Below are positions 10,401 to 22,660 of a stretch of 64,000 nucleotides of DNA, piece by piece (within the stretch, counting starts at the first letter, position 1; every line of letters begins with the position of its first letter). The DNA is from Channallabes apus. Taxonomy: Eukaryota; Chordata; Actinopteri; Siluriformes; Clariidae. The position numbers and the translations under genes were made by a program. The stretch covers positions 20,641,754 to 20,705,753 of the forward strand of contig CM060124.1 in NCBI GenBank assembly GCA_030522415.1. The letters are read 5' to 3'. The notes beneath the pieces were generated by a model. It was given only the letters and a program-made list of their open reading frames with translations, did not search any database and was not told the origin of the DNA.

Positions 10401-13400
10401 CTTGGCACCTTTCCACAGCCTCGAGCAACTGTCTATCATGAACAACCCGTGTGTGATGCCCACACCCTCACTGCCTGGATTTGATTATCGTCCGTATGTT
10501 GCGAGCTGGTGCCTCAATTTAAAGGTGCTCGATGGATATGTGGTGTCACAAAAAGAAGGGTGAGTCTTTCTTTTTTTTTTTTTTTTTATGGGGAAAGATT
10601 GTTCAGATCTTTCAAATCATTTATTGTGTTTCTGCTTGGACTTTTCTCAAAAATTTAGATTTAGTCCAAATGTACTGTATATTATTCATAGTTTCTGTTG
10701 TAAACGCTACATTATGCTATAAGAGGCTAATCGTTTGACTTCATAACTCCAGGCTAAAAGCAGAGTGGTTGTACAGCCAGGGCAAAGGCCGTACATTTCG
10801 CCCTGGACAACACGTACAGCTAGTCCAGTACCTGGCTTCCACATGCCCCTTGACCTCTTCGTCCTCGCTCCAGTCAGCTGAAGATGCCAAGCTGGAGAGG
10901 ATCCTCAGCAAACAGAGGTACCATGTTGATTTTCTCGCTTTAATTCACTATATACAAATTCTAGTGGGTCGTTACTTAACATACAGTGAAGTCTGGAAGA
11001 TTCTGGGAATGACCAGTACGACAAATGGTCCAATCAAAAGCCTCAAGGGAGCACACGTGTGGCAAACATGTAAGTTTAGAGACTGTTTATTTTCATCCTT
11101 GATACCATGGTAAGAAAAGCTCCGGAGCCAAGATCTAAGAAAAATATTGTGGACCAACATACCTCTGGTTGGTCCTTGGGAGTAGTTTTTTGTCAACAGA
11201 ATTTAAATTTGAGTCCTGACTAGGGCTGTAGCTATCAAATTTTAGTAATCGGGTATTCTACCAAAAATGTGATTGATTAATCGAGTAATCGGATAAAATG
11301 TACTTTTACTTAATTAAACAGAAATGTAAAATATATAAGAGAAACAAAGATGCATACAGCAAAAATAAACATTGTCATTATTTACAATAGAACGAATAGC
11401 TTAAAGTTGACTGAGATGAATTAAGTGCATTACAGTGCCATACATTCTTATTTTAAAGCCTTTTCTCAGATGCAAAACAAAAAAGGTTTTTCAAATGACT
11501 TTAAGTATAAAAAAAAAAAAAAAAACTAAGGCAAACATTAGAATAAATAATTATACAAAAAGTTCATATGCATGTGAAGGCAGGCGAGTAATTAATTTTT
11601 GCAGTATAGTGTATATCCTCATGATCACTGCTACAATGACTGGAAAGAGGAACAAACTAACTCCACGGACAAACAAACTTTGTTCCAAAAAGTCCAACTG
11701 AACGCAAAGACAACAACCAAATAACATGTAAAGAAGTTGGAGGCCTCACATACTAAAGTATGAATAACCTTCATTAGTTGAGGCCTACACTACCTGGACA
11801 AAAAAAGGTCGCACACAGTATGATTTCATTCACACATTTGGCTTTAATTACATCACACAGTGTAGTGGCCAGGTCATGTGTGAAAAATTATTTCTCATGC
11901 TCCCAGAACCACTATTTCACAACTTGAGTCCTGGAATATGCTCTGTGCCAAGAAAAACTCCATAGATGTGATAACCTGGTCATTCGGCACATTAAGGTCA
12001 TCAGCTGATTTAATTTTTATTGCCACATAACACTGCTGAGCCTAGACCTGACCAACTGAAGCAACATAACACTGCCTTGTACAGTGGCCACTATGCATGA
12101 TGGGATAATGTAATAACTTTTTTTTTTTTTTCCCCAATCCTTTTAACCACTTGTTAATTTTGGATTGTTCTCTTTAAGGTTTTTAATTCTCTAACTTCGA
12201 TTCAGAACTTTTTCTCCTCGCTGTATTTATGCAGGCAACACCAGAAACAGCTCCTCCAGGAAAGTCAGTACGATTGCTCAAGTCCTGTTCACACGACTCA
12301 GCTGGATATGGATCAGCCCTGGACTGATCCAGCCCAAAAAGTAGTGGCGACAAGCCAGGCTCTTAATGTCAACAGTCTGCCCGGTTAGTAGACCTTATCA
12401 GGTTAAATACATAACCAGGGGTGTTAAATGTACAGTATAACTTTTAGAGAACCGCATAGTAATAAATGCGTTCATCTTGTTCAACATATCATAACATACA
12501 ACTCATAAACTGGCTCATAATTAATATCTCTCTCTCTCTCTTACGACAGAAGCTTCTCAACCAGTTCTCCAGGTGAATACTTGGATGGCCGATACATCCT
12601 CAGCATACATTCTAAGTCCCGTTCACGCCCCTTCTCGTGGCGAAGACAGTCTGGTTCTAGAAGACATGCAGACGGACGAAGAGAAGCTCCTCGGCAGCCT
12701 GCTGTCCTCCGAGTCCGCCTTCCTACCCGTGAGCTCCGTCGTGCGCTCACCGTCGCCCCCTGACAGTGAAGAGGAAGAACTCGATGACCCTGATTCACTG
12801 TCACCCCCATATCCATCCCGGTCTCAACCTCCGAAGATCGAGGCAGCAACAAGCGTGCGTTTTCCACTCAATCAAAATAACTTGCAGACAAACATTACTG
12901 ACCACAAAGCAGTGGAAGGGGAGCACGTACAAACTGATGAAATGGGACTTTTGCAAGTGAACAAGGCCATAAATGGCACAGAGGCAGCCACTGAGCAGAA
13001 ACTGAGCGCTAAGCTGGCAGAGTGCCATCCAGTCGCGGCAGCTATAAAGATCCAGGCCTGGTGGAGGGGATACCGGACTCGACAGCGCCACCCACAGGCC
13101 AAAGAGGTGCGCTGTGAGATTCGCCTCCGCCGTCTACAGGATCACATCGTCTACCTTACAGCAGAGCTGGAGAGGTAGAAAACTCAAATTGTTTCATTTT
13201 ATCTATAACAGAGCACTGCTGAATTCTCAGTTTTCACTGATCATGACCATCACACCCATATGTGGTATAACGTAGCTGATATTTTAAAGCGGAATAAGTG
13301 GAAATACAGTGGAACCTCGGTTACTAAGTTCTGGTCGTAGACTGATTCAGTTATTTCCATACAATTACATGTAAATAGAATTAATCCTTTCTCCGTCACT

Positions 13401-16400
13401 ATGAACTATATTTTATTTCTGATGTATTTTATGTGCGTCACAAAATATAATAAAGTATGAAAAAGCTTTATACAAAAATAATATAGCACTAAATATAAAC
13501 TGTACAGGAGAGAGGTCACACTTAATTTTTACACGTACAGTTTGCGTACCTTTCTTAGAGAGACTCGGATTTGAAGGAATGGAGGAGAGGAAGATGGGTG
13601 GGGAGGAGATTTAGTGTTTGGAAGGAAAGTCACCTTTTATATTAAAACTGGATAGTTCTCCTTCAAGGATTTTCTCCCTTTTTATCTATCTAGAGAGATT
13701 TGTTTTCTTCCCTTGTTCTCGTTATTGTTCATAAGCTGTATAGCACTCTGTTCACCATCAGCAAACTGATTCTGGGCGACGCATTCATGCCTTTGTTCAA
13801 CTGATAGCTGCAGCTTGAGATGGAGGTTTCTGGGCAGAAGCCAATGAGTAGTTTGGGCAAATTCTTTGTTCGTAAAGCAATTTGTTCGTACTGTGAGGTG
13901 TTCGTGAGCCAAGGCTACCTTTTGTCTACACAACACTAGTAAGAATTAAAAATTACAATACTTTCATACCTGTTAATTAAACTAACTTTGGTTAGTCACT
14001 GATAGTTCAGCCAGGCACGGAAGGATGTGTGTTGATTGTCATTTGTTTGCTTATTTTAGTTTTTCAATCTGTTGATTATCAACAAATTCTATTTGTGGAA
14101 CTGTTGTATAAAAGCTCTCTTATCTGTGACCAGAACACACTGGTGCTGATATACAGCACTATATTAACTGATATTATGCATTGTGCATGCTTAGAACATC
14201 AAGTGTCGTGTGTTACTGGCTATATGAATAAAAGCGGACTACTTTTTGGGGAGTGTTGCTGTTGGGGGGACAAAAGTCAACTTTGTGGTGGTAATAGTAA
14301 CTCTTCAGGCCATATCAGACCACTTTTTTCTCTATCATTTAGTTGTATCCAATTCCCACCCATTACTGGGGAGCTCCCACATTAAGTCCCACTACTACCA
14401 GTCAGTCAGGGAGGGCCAAAGACTATCAGCTATAAGCCTATAAGCCCCTGGTTGCGAGAGGCTACAGCGATCACCCGGGAATCTAACTAGCAATCTCCAG
14501 ACGATGAGGCACATGCTTTATAAGGTACTTTACCACTATTTAAAAATGTATCTCAAAAATATGGTCTGCATTTATGTATGTTTCTCTCTCATCCATAGTG
14601 TGCAGAAACAGCAGCAGGAGGAGAAGTTGCAGAGGATGATCCAGGAAGAAGCTGTAAAGTTCCTCTGGAAGCAGGTTAGCCCTAACCGTTGTGTGTGCCC
14701 ACTTTTATACACATGCATATGTAAATCGATGTTTTATTATTTTCCTGCTAAGATTTGTTTATTTAAAGCTCCTTTTTAATGGGAAGAGATGGCCAAAATA
14801 GTAAGTTAATTCACTTTAAATGTACATTTATTTTAAAGATGACTTTTACTGTGGTAACACATGGTGCCCTTCAGAGTGTGATTTCTAATGGTGTAAACCT
14901 CAATCTTCCTCACAATACAGGGCCATGTTCACTCTTCAGGCAACAATTGAGTATTTGAGGATACCATGGAATCTAAAACAAGATTGTTTGATTTACTAAT
15001 CTTCAGCTGATGAAGTTAATTCAGATTCTGTGGGCGCGTCTTAAATCAACCACTGAACAGAATTTAATGTTTAAATTTAACCTGCACCATAAGTGAAATC
15101 AAAATGTTGTGTAATGAACAGTTATGTGCCGGTTTTAATAATCTACTTTAAAATAAACTACTAATAAGCTACTTGATCAGTGTAAACACCTACTTGCACC
15201 AATAGAAAAGCTAAACTGAATTAATGGGTTTAGCTGATATTTTCACCGCTGAAATAACAACACTGAAGTCGTATAAGTGAATTTTAACATACTTGAGTAT
15301 ATTTGGCTGACAATGAAAGAAGTACAATTTAGCGTTAACAAGGTGTAAGATACTAAAGAGAGTATCTGTTAGAGAGTTCTGCTGTACAAAAAGACAGATA
15401 GACATGTACAGTACAGTATATGGGCTTCAACTTGAAATACCAATATTACGTATGTCACAGCTCATTTTTAGCTTTAACCTTTGAACTATTTCTACAAACT
15501 CTTTTCCAGAAAACAATGAGTACACTAGTATTTTATAAGTGAGTGATGTCGGATGCAAAATGTCGAAATTTTCTCTTTATTCTAGGCTCTGCTAGAGGAA
15601 ATAATTCAGAAAGAAGACACACTCGCTTTACCCTCAACCAATCAATTGCAATTTAACTAACATTAACATTGGTTTTATACAGAGGATCTACAAAGAAGAA
15701 ATTAATGTAAAGGAAAGGACACTTCTGACGCTATATAGCCAGATGTGTTGTATATTTGTTTTGACAAAGAAAAGTAGTCTCAAAGAAAAAAAAAAACTTA
15801 CATTTTGCCATACAGCATACAAGACTAACGGCCTATATTAGTAACAGCTTATATTAGCCTATATCATTTAAATTAAATATTAATTAGAATTAATAATTAA
15901 ATATTGCTAGAATTGTAATTAAATGTGGTGAACACAAACAATCGGAGTAATACACACAGGTTACAGTAACAGTGCTGTTATACTAACAGTATTAGAACGC
16001 AAATAATATTTTCTCTCTCTCTTCATTATAGCTTCAGGCCATGATGGAGTGGCAGTGTTCAGTGAAGGAACAGCTCAGCTCTTTATCTCCTTCGCACAGC
16101 ATCGCCATCAGGCCCACTCCTGCCAGCCCTAACGTCACAGCTCACCCTAAGCCAAGTGAGGTCTCGATCCCCGAATCAGGCTTTCATTCTCCCGGTGAAC
16201 AGCAGGGGGCGCTGGAATACAGTACGAGCAGCGCAGGTGCTACTGGTGGCTCCCCTGCAACAGTGCGGACTTTGCAACCCACAAGTTCACCCGGAGCAGG
16301 GGCAGATGGGAACAGTCAGGATGGCAGCTTGCTAGAGCAGTACCTCTCCTCTGTGCAGCGCCAGGAAGAGGAGGAGGAGGAAGAAAGAGAGGGGTGCAGT

Positions 16401-16484
16401 TCACTACTCACTCCAGTTCATGATTCTGAGGTTTCTGCCTGTTCTGATGGAACAGACACAACTCTGTTAAAGGCAGAGTTGTGA
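7425..16484 (+). CDS. cep97: CEP97, centrosomal protein of 97 kDa (11 coding exons)
   Basis: Exons: 7425-7485, 8144-8286, 8907-9065, 9156-9257, 9355-9468, 10393-10559, 10753-10917, 12235-12383, 12550-13174, 14599-14674, 16032-16484. All introns are GT-AG, phases agree, and the sum is 2214 nt (737 aa; human is about 865). Residues about 37-230 form leucine-rich repeats ([27 protein letters not shown]), followed by a conserved cap ([27 protein letters not shown]). An IQ motif lies at about 518-531 ([13 protein letters not shown]), a likely calmodulin site, then a coiled coil (about 540-587). The C-terminus keeps [11 protein letters not shown], as in human. CEP97 partners CP110 at the distal mother centriole to restrain cilium assembly. 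ATG 7425 has a good context (AAAAATGG). The central region is shorter and diverged relative to human. Confidence 0.95.
8637..8659. repeat. Poly-T tract in CEP97 intron 2
   Basis: About 23 consecutive T residues. The rest of this intron (8287-8906) shows nothing recognisable. Confidence 0.8.
9971..10131 (-). mobile_element. Degraded SINE family 1 fragment in CEP97 intron 5
   Basis: Reads in complement as the SINE head and body: 'cgacagtgctaaccattaag', then 'gggaatcgaacccagg' and 'ggcaatttaggaatgcc'. The tail half is missing and there are many substitutions. The surrounding intron (9469-10392) also has 'atgtaaatg'-type repeats near both ends, possibly an older MITE. Confidence 0.65.
11221..11780. 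mobile_element. hAT-like element in CEP97 intron 7, one end missing
   Basis: Begins TAGGGCTGTAGCTATCAAAT and continues with 'taatcgagtaatcgg', 'cattacagtgccatacattc' and 'gccttttctcagatgc'. The same blocks occur in the better preserved copy at 56.06-56.59 kb. No matching CAGCCCTA terminus was found here, so the right boundary is approximate. Confidence 0.65.
11790..12115. mobile_element. Tc1-like element fragment in CEP97 intron 7
   Basis: 'cactacctggacaaaaaa' followed by 'ataacctggtcattcggcac' and 'ctgagcctagacctgaccaa' are phrases I associate with a fish Tc1-like family. No intact reading frame. Confidence 0.45.
13307..13925. mobile_element. MITE-like element in CEP97 intron 9
   Basis: Starts after TA with CAGTGGAACCTCGGTTACTA. 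Near the right end 'gtgagccaaggctacctttt' is a weak complement of the start. Size (about 620 bp), TA flank and absence of coding capacity fit a mariner/Tc1-type MITE. The termini have diverged, so the right boundary is approximate. Confidence 0.45.
14300..14515 (-). mobile_element. Old SINE-like fragment in CEP97 intron 9
   Basis: In complement it carries a tRNA-like stretch ('gcctcatcgtctggag', 'tagattcccgggtgatcg'). It differs from the main SINE family of this window and is heavily decayed. No target duplication was identified. Confidence 0.4.
15055..15460 (+). repeat. Unclassified dispersed repeat, copy 1 (CEP97 intron 10)
   Basis: Shares ordered blocks with 24519-25075: ACAGAATTTAATG, 'taacctgcaccat', 'caagtgaattttaac'-like, 'tatttggctga', 'gaaagaagtacaa', 'gagagttctgctgtac', 'gggcttcaac'. 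This copy lacks two internal stretches present in copy 2. It has no coding potential and no obvious terminal repeats. Confidence 0.6.
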
Positions 16485-17560
16485 AAAAAGAGAATTCATT
16501 TTGGAGCATTTCCTTTTGTCAGCCTAAAAAGCCTTGATTAGCTTTTAATTCCTTATTAGCATTTATATGAAGGTGCTATAAATAGGCATTGTGTTCACTT
16601 TTCTAAAGTATCTAAAGTTCTTTTACACTGACCAAACCATTTTGGATTGGATATTAAAAAGTATTTTTCTACAGAATATTTAATTTTAATTTTACCCTTT
16701 TCTTTTATCCTGACGTTTGCTAAGCGAAATGTTGTCGTACATACTGTGTCATGAAAATGTCTTCCTTCCCCATATCGCCCAAGCAGACCAACAATCAGAT
16801 TTACTTATTTAAAAACAGATCCTGGATATTTTCCCCTCATTTAAATAACATTTTAAATCAGGAGGTTTTGAGTCCAGGCCTGGGAACAGCCTGCTTTAAC
16901 ACACATGAATCAACTGATCATGACATGTGATTAGACCAGAGAAATCACCTAAATGGGATCCCCAGGTCTGGTTTTGAAACCACCACCTTTAGCCATTTCC
17001 ACTGAAATATTTTCAGATTTTTAAAAAGGAATTACTTTCTATTTATTGCTGACATTAACATGAAGTTCAGTCTATGAGAAAGACACAGGTGTGTTTAAAA
17101 AAAAAAATTAATAAAAAAAAAAAGACAATGTCAGTTAGTGCATACATTATTACTTCTCTTTTCACTGTGTTTGTGTAAATATGTGTGTGTGTGTGTGTGT
17201 ATATAATTATTTATAACAGCTTTAAAACAATCATTGAAAAATTCCGATCAGTCTTCTGTGGTTTATTTAGGGAAGTAACCATTTCTGCACGTATCTGTCT
17301 ATAAAAGTGCTACGTGTTATCCTACATGTTACATGACTAACATTTACATTATTCAGCATGTTTGCAGACTGAACACACTGGCAGTTGAAATGCCTTTGTT
17401 TGTGTACATTAGGTTTATTACAGGACATCTTCTATCAGTTGTTGTTTTTGGGTGTGTGTTGTTGATGTTGTTTGACTTTCTCTTGATTTGACACTATTTA
17501 TTTTTCTAAATGTCTTTTATGAATGCACTTTTAAGAATAAACTATGTTGAAAAGTTTCAC
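16485..17560 (+). other. CEP97 3' untranslated region
   Basis: AT-rich non-coding sequence after the CEP97 stop, ending at AATAAA (17536-17541), the best poly(A) signal in the interval. A (GT)n run lies at about 17180-17205. The true cleavage site is not visible. Confidence 0.6.
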
Positions 17561-17809
17561 TATGTTTGACCACTTTTTTTTATTTAAATTTTTTTGCCAT
17601 AAGGTGTATCTAGATTTGGCAGTTTTGGTGTCATGTTGTGAGTACACCGAAGAATGGCTTCTCATGCAATTATACAATACACTGTCGTACTATTATTTTA
17701 TTTATTTATTTTTGGTCAAATTATACATGCATAGTGGAACAGATTACTACTTTATAGTTCGTAGAATCCTAAACTGGGTGCAGAATAAAAACACAATTCT
17801 GAGAATTAA

Positions 17810-18245
17810 AAAAAAAAAAAATCCCTTTATTTCCCTATACTGTATAATCCCCTGCTACACTAATACACTTATCCCAGAGTTTCACTAGTGCTTGGTCACC
17901 ATTAAGGCAGAAGGTTTTCTCAGTACCATGATCAGGCTGCCTGCTTTACATCTGAAACACTGGCATCCCAGGAACTCCTTTAATGGCCTAAATATGTGGA
18001 GCGAGGTTAGGTAATAACCCCAGCCGAGTTCCTGTAACGTGGTGTTCATGAATGATTGCATGTACAGTCCCCACAGACAGATGCACCATTTCTGCAAGTT
18101 AATGATAAAAATCTGTCGATTCTATAGAGCCACCGCAGCCGGGATCATCATTCACGGATGCACTGCCTTGGTTAAAATTTTTGCACCATTTAAAAGTTTT
18201 ACTGTGGCTAAGAATTGTACTGTGCTAAGTCAACTGTAAATGTCT
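17810..18245 (-). pseudogene. Mariner-family transposase remnant
   Basis: The complement encodes pieces resembling the C-terminal end of mariner transposases: LQELGW, then FRPLKEFLG (compare the usual FGPLK block), and in a shifted frame KLWDKCISVAGDY. Stops and frameshifts separate the pieces. No terminal repeats were located. Confidence 0.55.
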
Positions 18246-19120
18246 ATGTTTTGTACTCACACGTCCCGGTTTGACTTGAACACCCGGTTTGACTTGCATT
18301 ATTTTCATTACAGAGTCATCATGTTCAGATTGGCACTGTTTCAGAACTTTAAAACTAGTTGCTTTTATTAAACTGCAGACATAATTTTACCAGGAATAAA
18401 AGCGTGTTAATGTTCAGCATAAGCTACGGTATGGTTACCCACCTGACATCTATTTTTTTTTTTAATCTTATGATTAGATGATAAACTTTGGCACTCTTTT
18501 ACTATTACATATTACATTTGGAATCCTCTTTAATAATAAAGTGTTAGAAGTTCCCCTAGATACACAAAGAAAACATCTTACATACTTTTATTTTCAATTT
18601 TATTTTTATAGTGCTTTAAATAATAGGGAGTGCCACAAAGCAGCTTTAACAAAATCAGAGTTGATGGTGGAAGGGAAAATGTTCCTGCAATGCCATAACA
18701 TTTTCAGCATAGATATGTAGTGGTGTAAAGCCAAACAACAGGTGTGGCTGAAAGCATATGAATGAAAGGAAAATGTTTGAGTACAGTAGCAGCATTAGCT
18801 CTATGATACAAGTCTTTCAGGATTATAAACTGAAAGCAAGAATGAGACAAGAATGTAGGCGTTGTGTTTCTAAGAATGTGTAAGGTCAGTGAAATATTTA
18901 GTCCTGCTTCTTCCTCATAGATTAAGTTTCAATCAAGTAGGTCCTTTTCACAGCAGTGAGCAGTCATTGAAAAGAAAAGAAAAACAAGCTTTGGGTACAA
19001 CAATTTATTTAAAAATATATACAGTAGGCATGTTTTTCATTGGTTTTTCATAACATTTTCTTATAATACAAATCTTTGGCAACATTAAATTGAAGCATTG
19101 AAAGGTGTAGGCTACTTTTT
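18246..19120. other. Intergenic, mostly unrecognised
   Basis: AT-rich sequence between CEP97 and NFKBIZ. 18588-18660 ('ttttatttttatagtgcttt' then 'gcagctttaacaaaat') resembles a decayed L2-like 3' tail on the minus strand. Nothing else is recognised. Confidence 0.4.
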
Positions 19121-19124
19121 GGTG

Positions 19125-20170
19125 CCTTGTATAATGAAGACCACAGCTGGGGGAAGTTCTTCTTCTTACAAGCCCCACAATTATGGCGTTACAAGCCCCA
19201 CAATTATGGCGTGGCCTTCAAATTAATGTTTGGGTCTTGGATAAATGCTCAGTATTTAAGTCTAGGCTGGAAATATTGTATTTTGTGTAGTCAGATTTTC
19301 TGTGTATAATTTTTCCTTAGGTAGAGTATTATGGTGAACTGGTATGTTTGGATGCCAGTGGTCTTCCCCACTCTCATGAGCTTACGCAGGATTGTTAACA
19401 GGGAAGTGACTGGTTAGTCTTCCCAGGAAGCCCTCATGTCTGTGTTTCCTTTTTGCTCTACTTTTATTTATGCTGTCCATAATTATTCAAACTGGAGTCC
19501 CTGATTACACTCCACACAAAATGTGGAGACAATTACATTCCAGTGGGTATATCTGTTTTCTCTCTCTCTCTCCTTCTGTCTCTCTTTCGTTTGAGCTACA
19601 CATGGCGCTCATGAGTTTCACGTGATCCCTACCCCTTCTGCCCTCTGACCCAGACTGGGGCATCCTTGTTCCTTACTGATGCTCATGGCCCCATGTGGTT
19701 TGCTTATACATTTATGCGTAAACAGCTTCACTCAATAACCACAAAGATAGCTTCCACTGCACTGATACAAGCAGTTTCAGTATGATCCTTATGACAAATA
19801 GTTTGTGACTAAGTTTGCCATTATCCGTTTCATACCCAAGTTTCAACTATTGAACAGTTTGTAACCTCAAGAAAGTGAACTTTACATCAACTAAAACACA
19901 AATTCCGATATATAATTGTACTTTCAACCTCAGAACACACGGTTATAAAAGGGATTTATTTATAGGATTGGTTCCCTTTTGTGTCTGGGTCCTGTCAAGG
20001 TTTCTGTCTCATCAGGGTTTTTTTCCCTTGCCACAATCACCTTTGACTTGTTCATCAGGGATAATCATTTTTTTATTTATTTCCATGATTTTTATTCTTG
20101 CAAAGCTGCTTTGTAACAATGTCAGCTGTTGAAAGTGCTATACCAATAAAAATCTAACAGAATCTAATTT
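19125..20170 (+). mobile_element. 5'-truncated L2-like LINE copy (ORF2 end + 3' UTR)
   Basis: Begins with a decayed version of the ORF2 C-terminus (ATGAAGACCACAGCTGGGGG corresponds to the MKTTAGG block of the element at 514-5538). The 3' UTR follows ('gtagagtattatggtgaact') and it ends with 'aatgtcagctgttgaaagtg' and an A-rich tail. A 23-bp unit (ttacaagccccacaattatg...) is duplicated in tandem at about 19168-19213. Confidence 0.75.
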
Positions 20171-20529
20171 TATTTTATTTAACCTTTTTTATTTAATGTT
20201 TTGTTTTTACCAGAACCCAAGAAAGTCCCTTTCTGAAAAGCAGATGTGCTTCAGGTCAAGTATTATGTCATTTCTGCTCAGTTCAGTCAAAAACGTTTCA
20301 GTCAAAATGAGCATCCGTACAGAGAGACGAAACCGGGACATACACTTTTCTTTCTCCTTTTCTCTTGCTTTTTTCACGAAACGAAATACAAACATACTTA
20401 CAAAAAAATAAAGACTGCAAGTGACCATTGGTGTTTAATTCTTAATTATTCAGTAGCCAATTTAATACAATAACACATACACAATCTAATTATAAAATAT
20501 TATATTTAAATATGGTTAAGTACTCTAAG

Positions 20530-20691
20530 GTGGCACGGTGGCGTAGTGTTTAGCACTGTGGCTGAGGTCAAGGGTCGAGGGTTCGATTTTCTGCCTCGTT
20601 CCCAAATAGCCAGTTCGTGTGCGTGTGTTCCCTGCCATAATGGATTGGCACCCTGTCCAATGTGTAGCCCGTCTCATGCCCAAAGTCTCCT

Positions 20692-20697
<6 letters not shown>
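20530..20697 (+). mobile_element. SINE family 1 partial copy ending in (TA)n
   Basis: Head 'ggtggcacggtggcgtagtg' and body 'ggattggcaccctgtcca' are recognisable. The middle is deleted and the normal tail is replaced by a long (TA)n array. Confidence 0.7.

Positions 20698-20698
<1 letters not shown>

Positions 20699-20772
<74 letters not shown>
20699..20772. repeat. (TA)n microsatellite
   Basis: About 37 uninterrupted TA units directly after the SINE fragment. Length is likely polymorphic and assembly-sensitive. Confidence 0.95.
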
Positions 20773-20776
<4 letters not shown>

Positions 20777-20819
20777 TTGGGAATAAAGTGGCAAATAAAG
20801 TCAGAATTTTAATGTGAGT

Positions 20820-21640
20820 TTTATGTCAATATTGAGGTTCAGGTGATTTCATTGAAGTGGTCTTTTCCTTTGTCAGAATGATTATATGACATACATAATT
20901 ATTGGAAGAAAACAACAAAAATATGCACATGGTTTAATTTATTTTTAATTAATTTTTAATTAATTTTTACCTGGATTATTCATTCAGTGGTGCTTTTTTT
21001 TTTTTTTTTTTGTGCCAAGCCCAAGATCTCTCAATTTCCTGTTAGTGATCATGACTGACTGGACGCTTTTCTGTGTCCACATATAAAGGGTTCGTTAAAC
21101 ATCACTTCTCTGACATCTAGAGTGTTGAAATTCTGACAAAAAAGTCTTTGAATAGTGAAAAAGATTATGGATAAAGCAGGCTAATTTTAAGCTTTTGGAA
21201 GCCTCAACTCTATTAAAAAATTTGTGGGCCGTATTTTAACAGTCAGGTTTTTTTTCCTGAAAACTAATACATTCAATTATTATTGAATGCTACCAATTCT
21301 GCCGAAAAGAGTGTTCAAATGTCTACCCAGGATTTTCTCAAATGTTTGATGAAGGCTACCAAAAGTGTCTAAATTTGTAAATAAGGGATATTCCACCAAG
21401 TATTAGACAAATACTATAGTAGTTTGATCCAATGCGGATTCCAACTGAAATGAAATTTCTTGCTGTATGTTCTTGTTTTTGTTTAGTTTTTAGCTTTTGT
21501 TTTTTATTAAAAAATGATTGTCATACACTTACGATAACTAGACATTTGACTGCAACTTTAACATTCCAGCAGGATAATCAAATTTGAATTGGATAACTGA
21601 TTCAATTATATTATTTGGTCAAATGTCTAAAACAATTATA
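20820..21640. other. Intergenic, nothing recognised
   Basis: AT-rich DNA with a poly-T tract near 20993-21011. No open frame, splice pattern or repeat family that I can name. Confidence 0.4.
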
Positions 21641-22020
21641 TTAAGTCAAGTCAAGTAGGCTTTTATTGTCATTTCAACCATATACAGTTCAGTACACACT
21701 GAAATGAAGCAGTGATCATTCAGGACCAAGGTGCTACATACAAACAAATACATTCACAACATAAATTAAAAGAACTAACTAGCTAACTAACACACCTAAT
21801 TCGCTGAAAATCTGTGACAAATCAGATTTACACTAAATTTACAAAAAACTAAGTACCTTACAAAAGACAACATAAAGTTAACATAAATTAACTTCATAAA
21901 TTTCCAGACGCTAACTAGCTAACTAAGACTGATTTACCTGACTAGCTGAGACAAAACAGATTACCACTATAAATTTACATAAAACTAAGTACCCTACCAA
22001 AAGAAAACAAGACAACATTA
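21641..22020. repeat. Dispersed repeat with internal duplication
   Basis: Starts 'tcaagtcaagtaggctttta', a phrase common in fish genomes and possibly a LINE 3' end. Inside, a block of about 120 bp ('actagctaactaa' ... 'aaactaagtacc') occurs twice, near 21776-21865 and 21912-22000. Confidence 0.5.
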
Positions 22021-22074
22021 GGTGTTTTTTTTGTAGAATTTTGATTTAGAAATCCTAAGAGACATCTATAAGAC

Positions 22075-22225
22075 TGTGTGTGTGGAGATTTCCCATTCCT
22101 AGTGGGTTTCATCTGACAGTTTCTTCCCACTGTCCATAGCCAGACAGGTTAGGCTAACTTCCCCATCCAAATTACCCATAGTCTGTGAGTGCGTGCTTGT
22201 ACTCTGCTATGGATTGGCCGTTCAG
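22075..22225 (+). mobile_element. Degraded SINE family 1 fragment
   Basis: 'gtgggtttcatctgacagtt', 'ggttaggctaac' and 'ctatggattggcc' match the SINE body in order with many changes; head and tail are missing. Confidence 0.55.
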
Positions 22226-22238
22226 TGTGTTTGTTGAT

Positions 22239-22660
22239 TCAATTCAATTCAATTCAATTTTATTTGTATAGCGCTTTTAACAATTGACATTGTCTCAAAA
22301 CAGCTTTACACAATCAAAAGAATTATTTAAGTTTGTATGGAATGTGAATGTGTATGAATCAAAATGTTCAGATAGTCCCTGGTGAGCAAGCCCGAGGGCG
22401 ACAGTGGCAAGGAAAAACTCCCTGAGATGGTAATAGGAAGAAACCTTGAGAGGAACCAGACTCAACAGGGAACCCATCCTCATCTGGGTGAAACAGATAG
22501 CAGGAAATGATCTGCATTTATACAGTGTGTTAGGTGGCAGGTAGTTCAGCTATAATAGTTGATGTTAAAATGGAGTCCAAGTAGTTATTGGATAATTGAT
22601 GTTAAAATGGAGTCCAGGTAGTTATTGAGAGTGAATACTGCTTATATACTGCTTATCCTG
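22239..22660 (-). mobile_element. 5'-truncated L2-like LINE 3' end
   Basis: In complement this closely matches the last 300 or so bp of the LINE at 514-5538, including the CTGTTTCACCCAGATGAGGA block and (TTGAA)n tail. A segment of about 40 bp (ttgatgttaaaatggagtcc...) is duplicated near its truncated end. Confidence 0.85.

Noticed and set aside
12541..13102. Antisense and alternative-frame ORFs over CEP97 exon 9
   Set aside because: Shadows of a GC-richer coding exon; the sense frame matches CEP97 and carries the IQ motif.
20525..20812. Frames encoding IYIYIYIY repeats
   Set aside because: Translation of the (TA)n microsatellite; the same applies near 34.2 and 46.3 kb.
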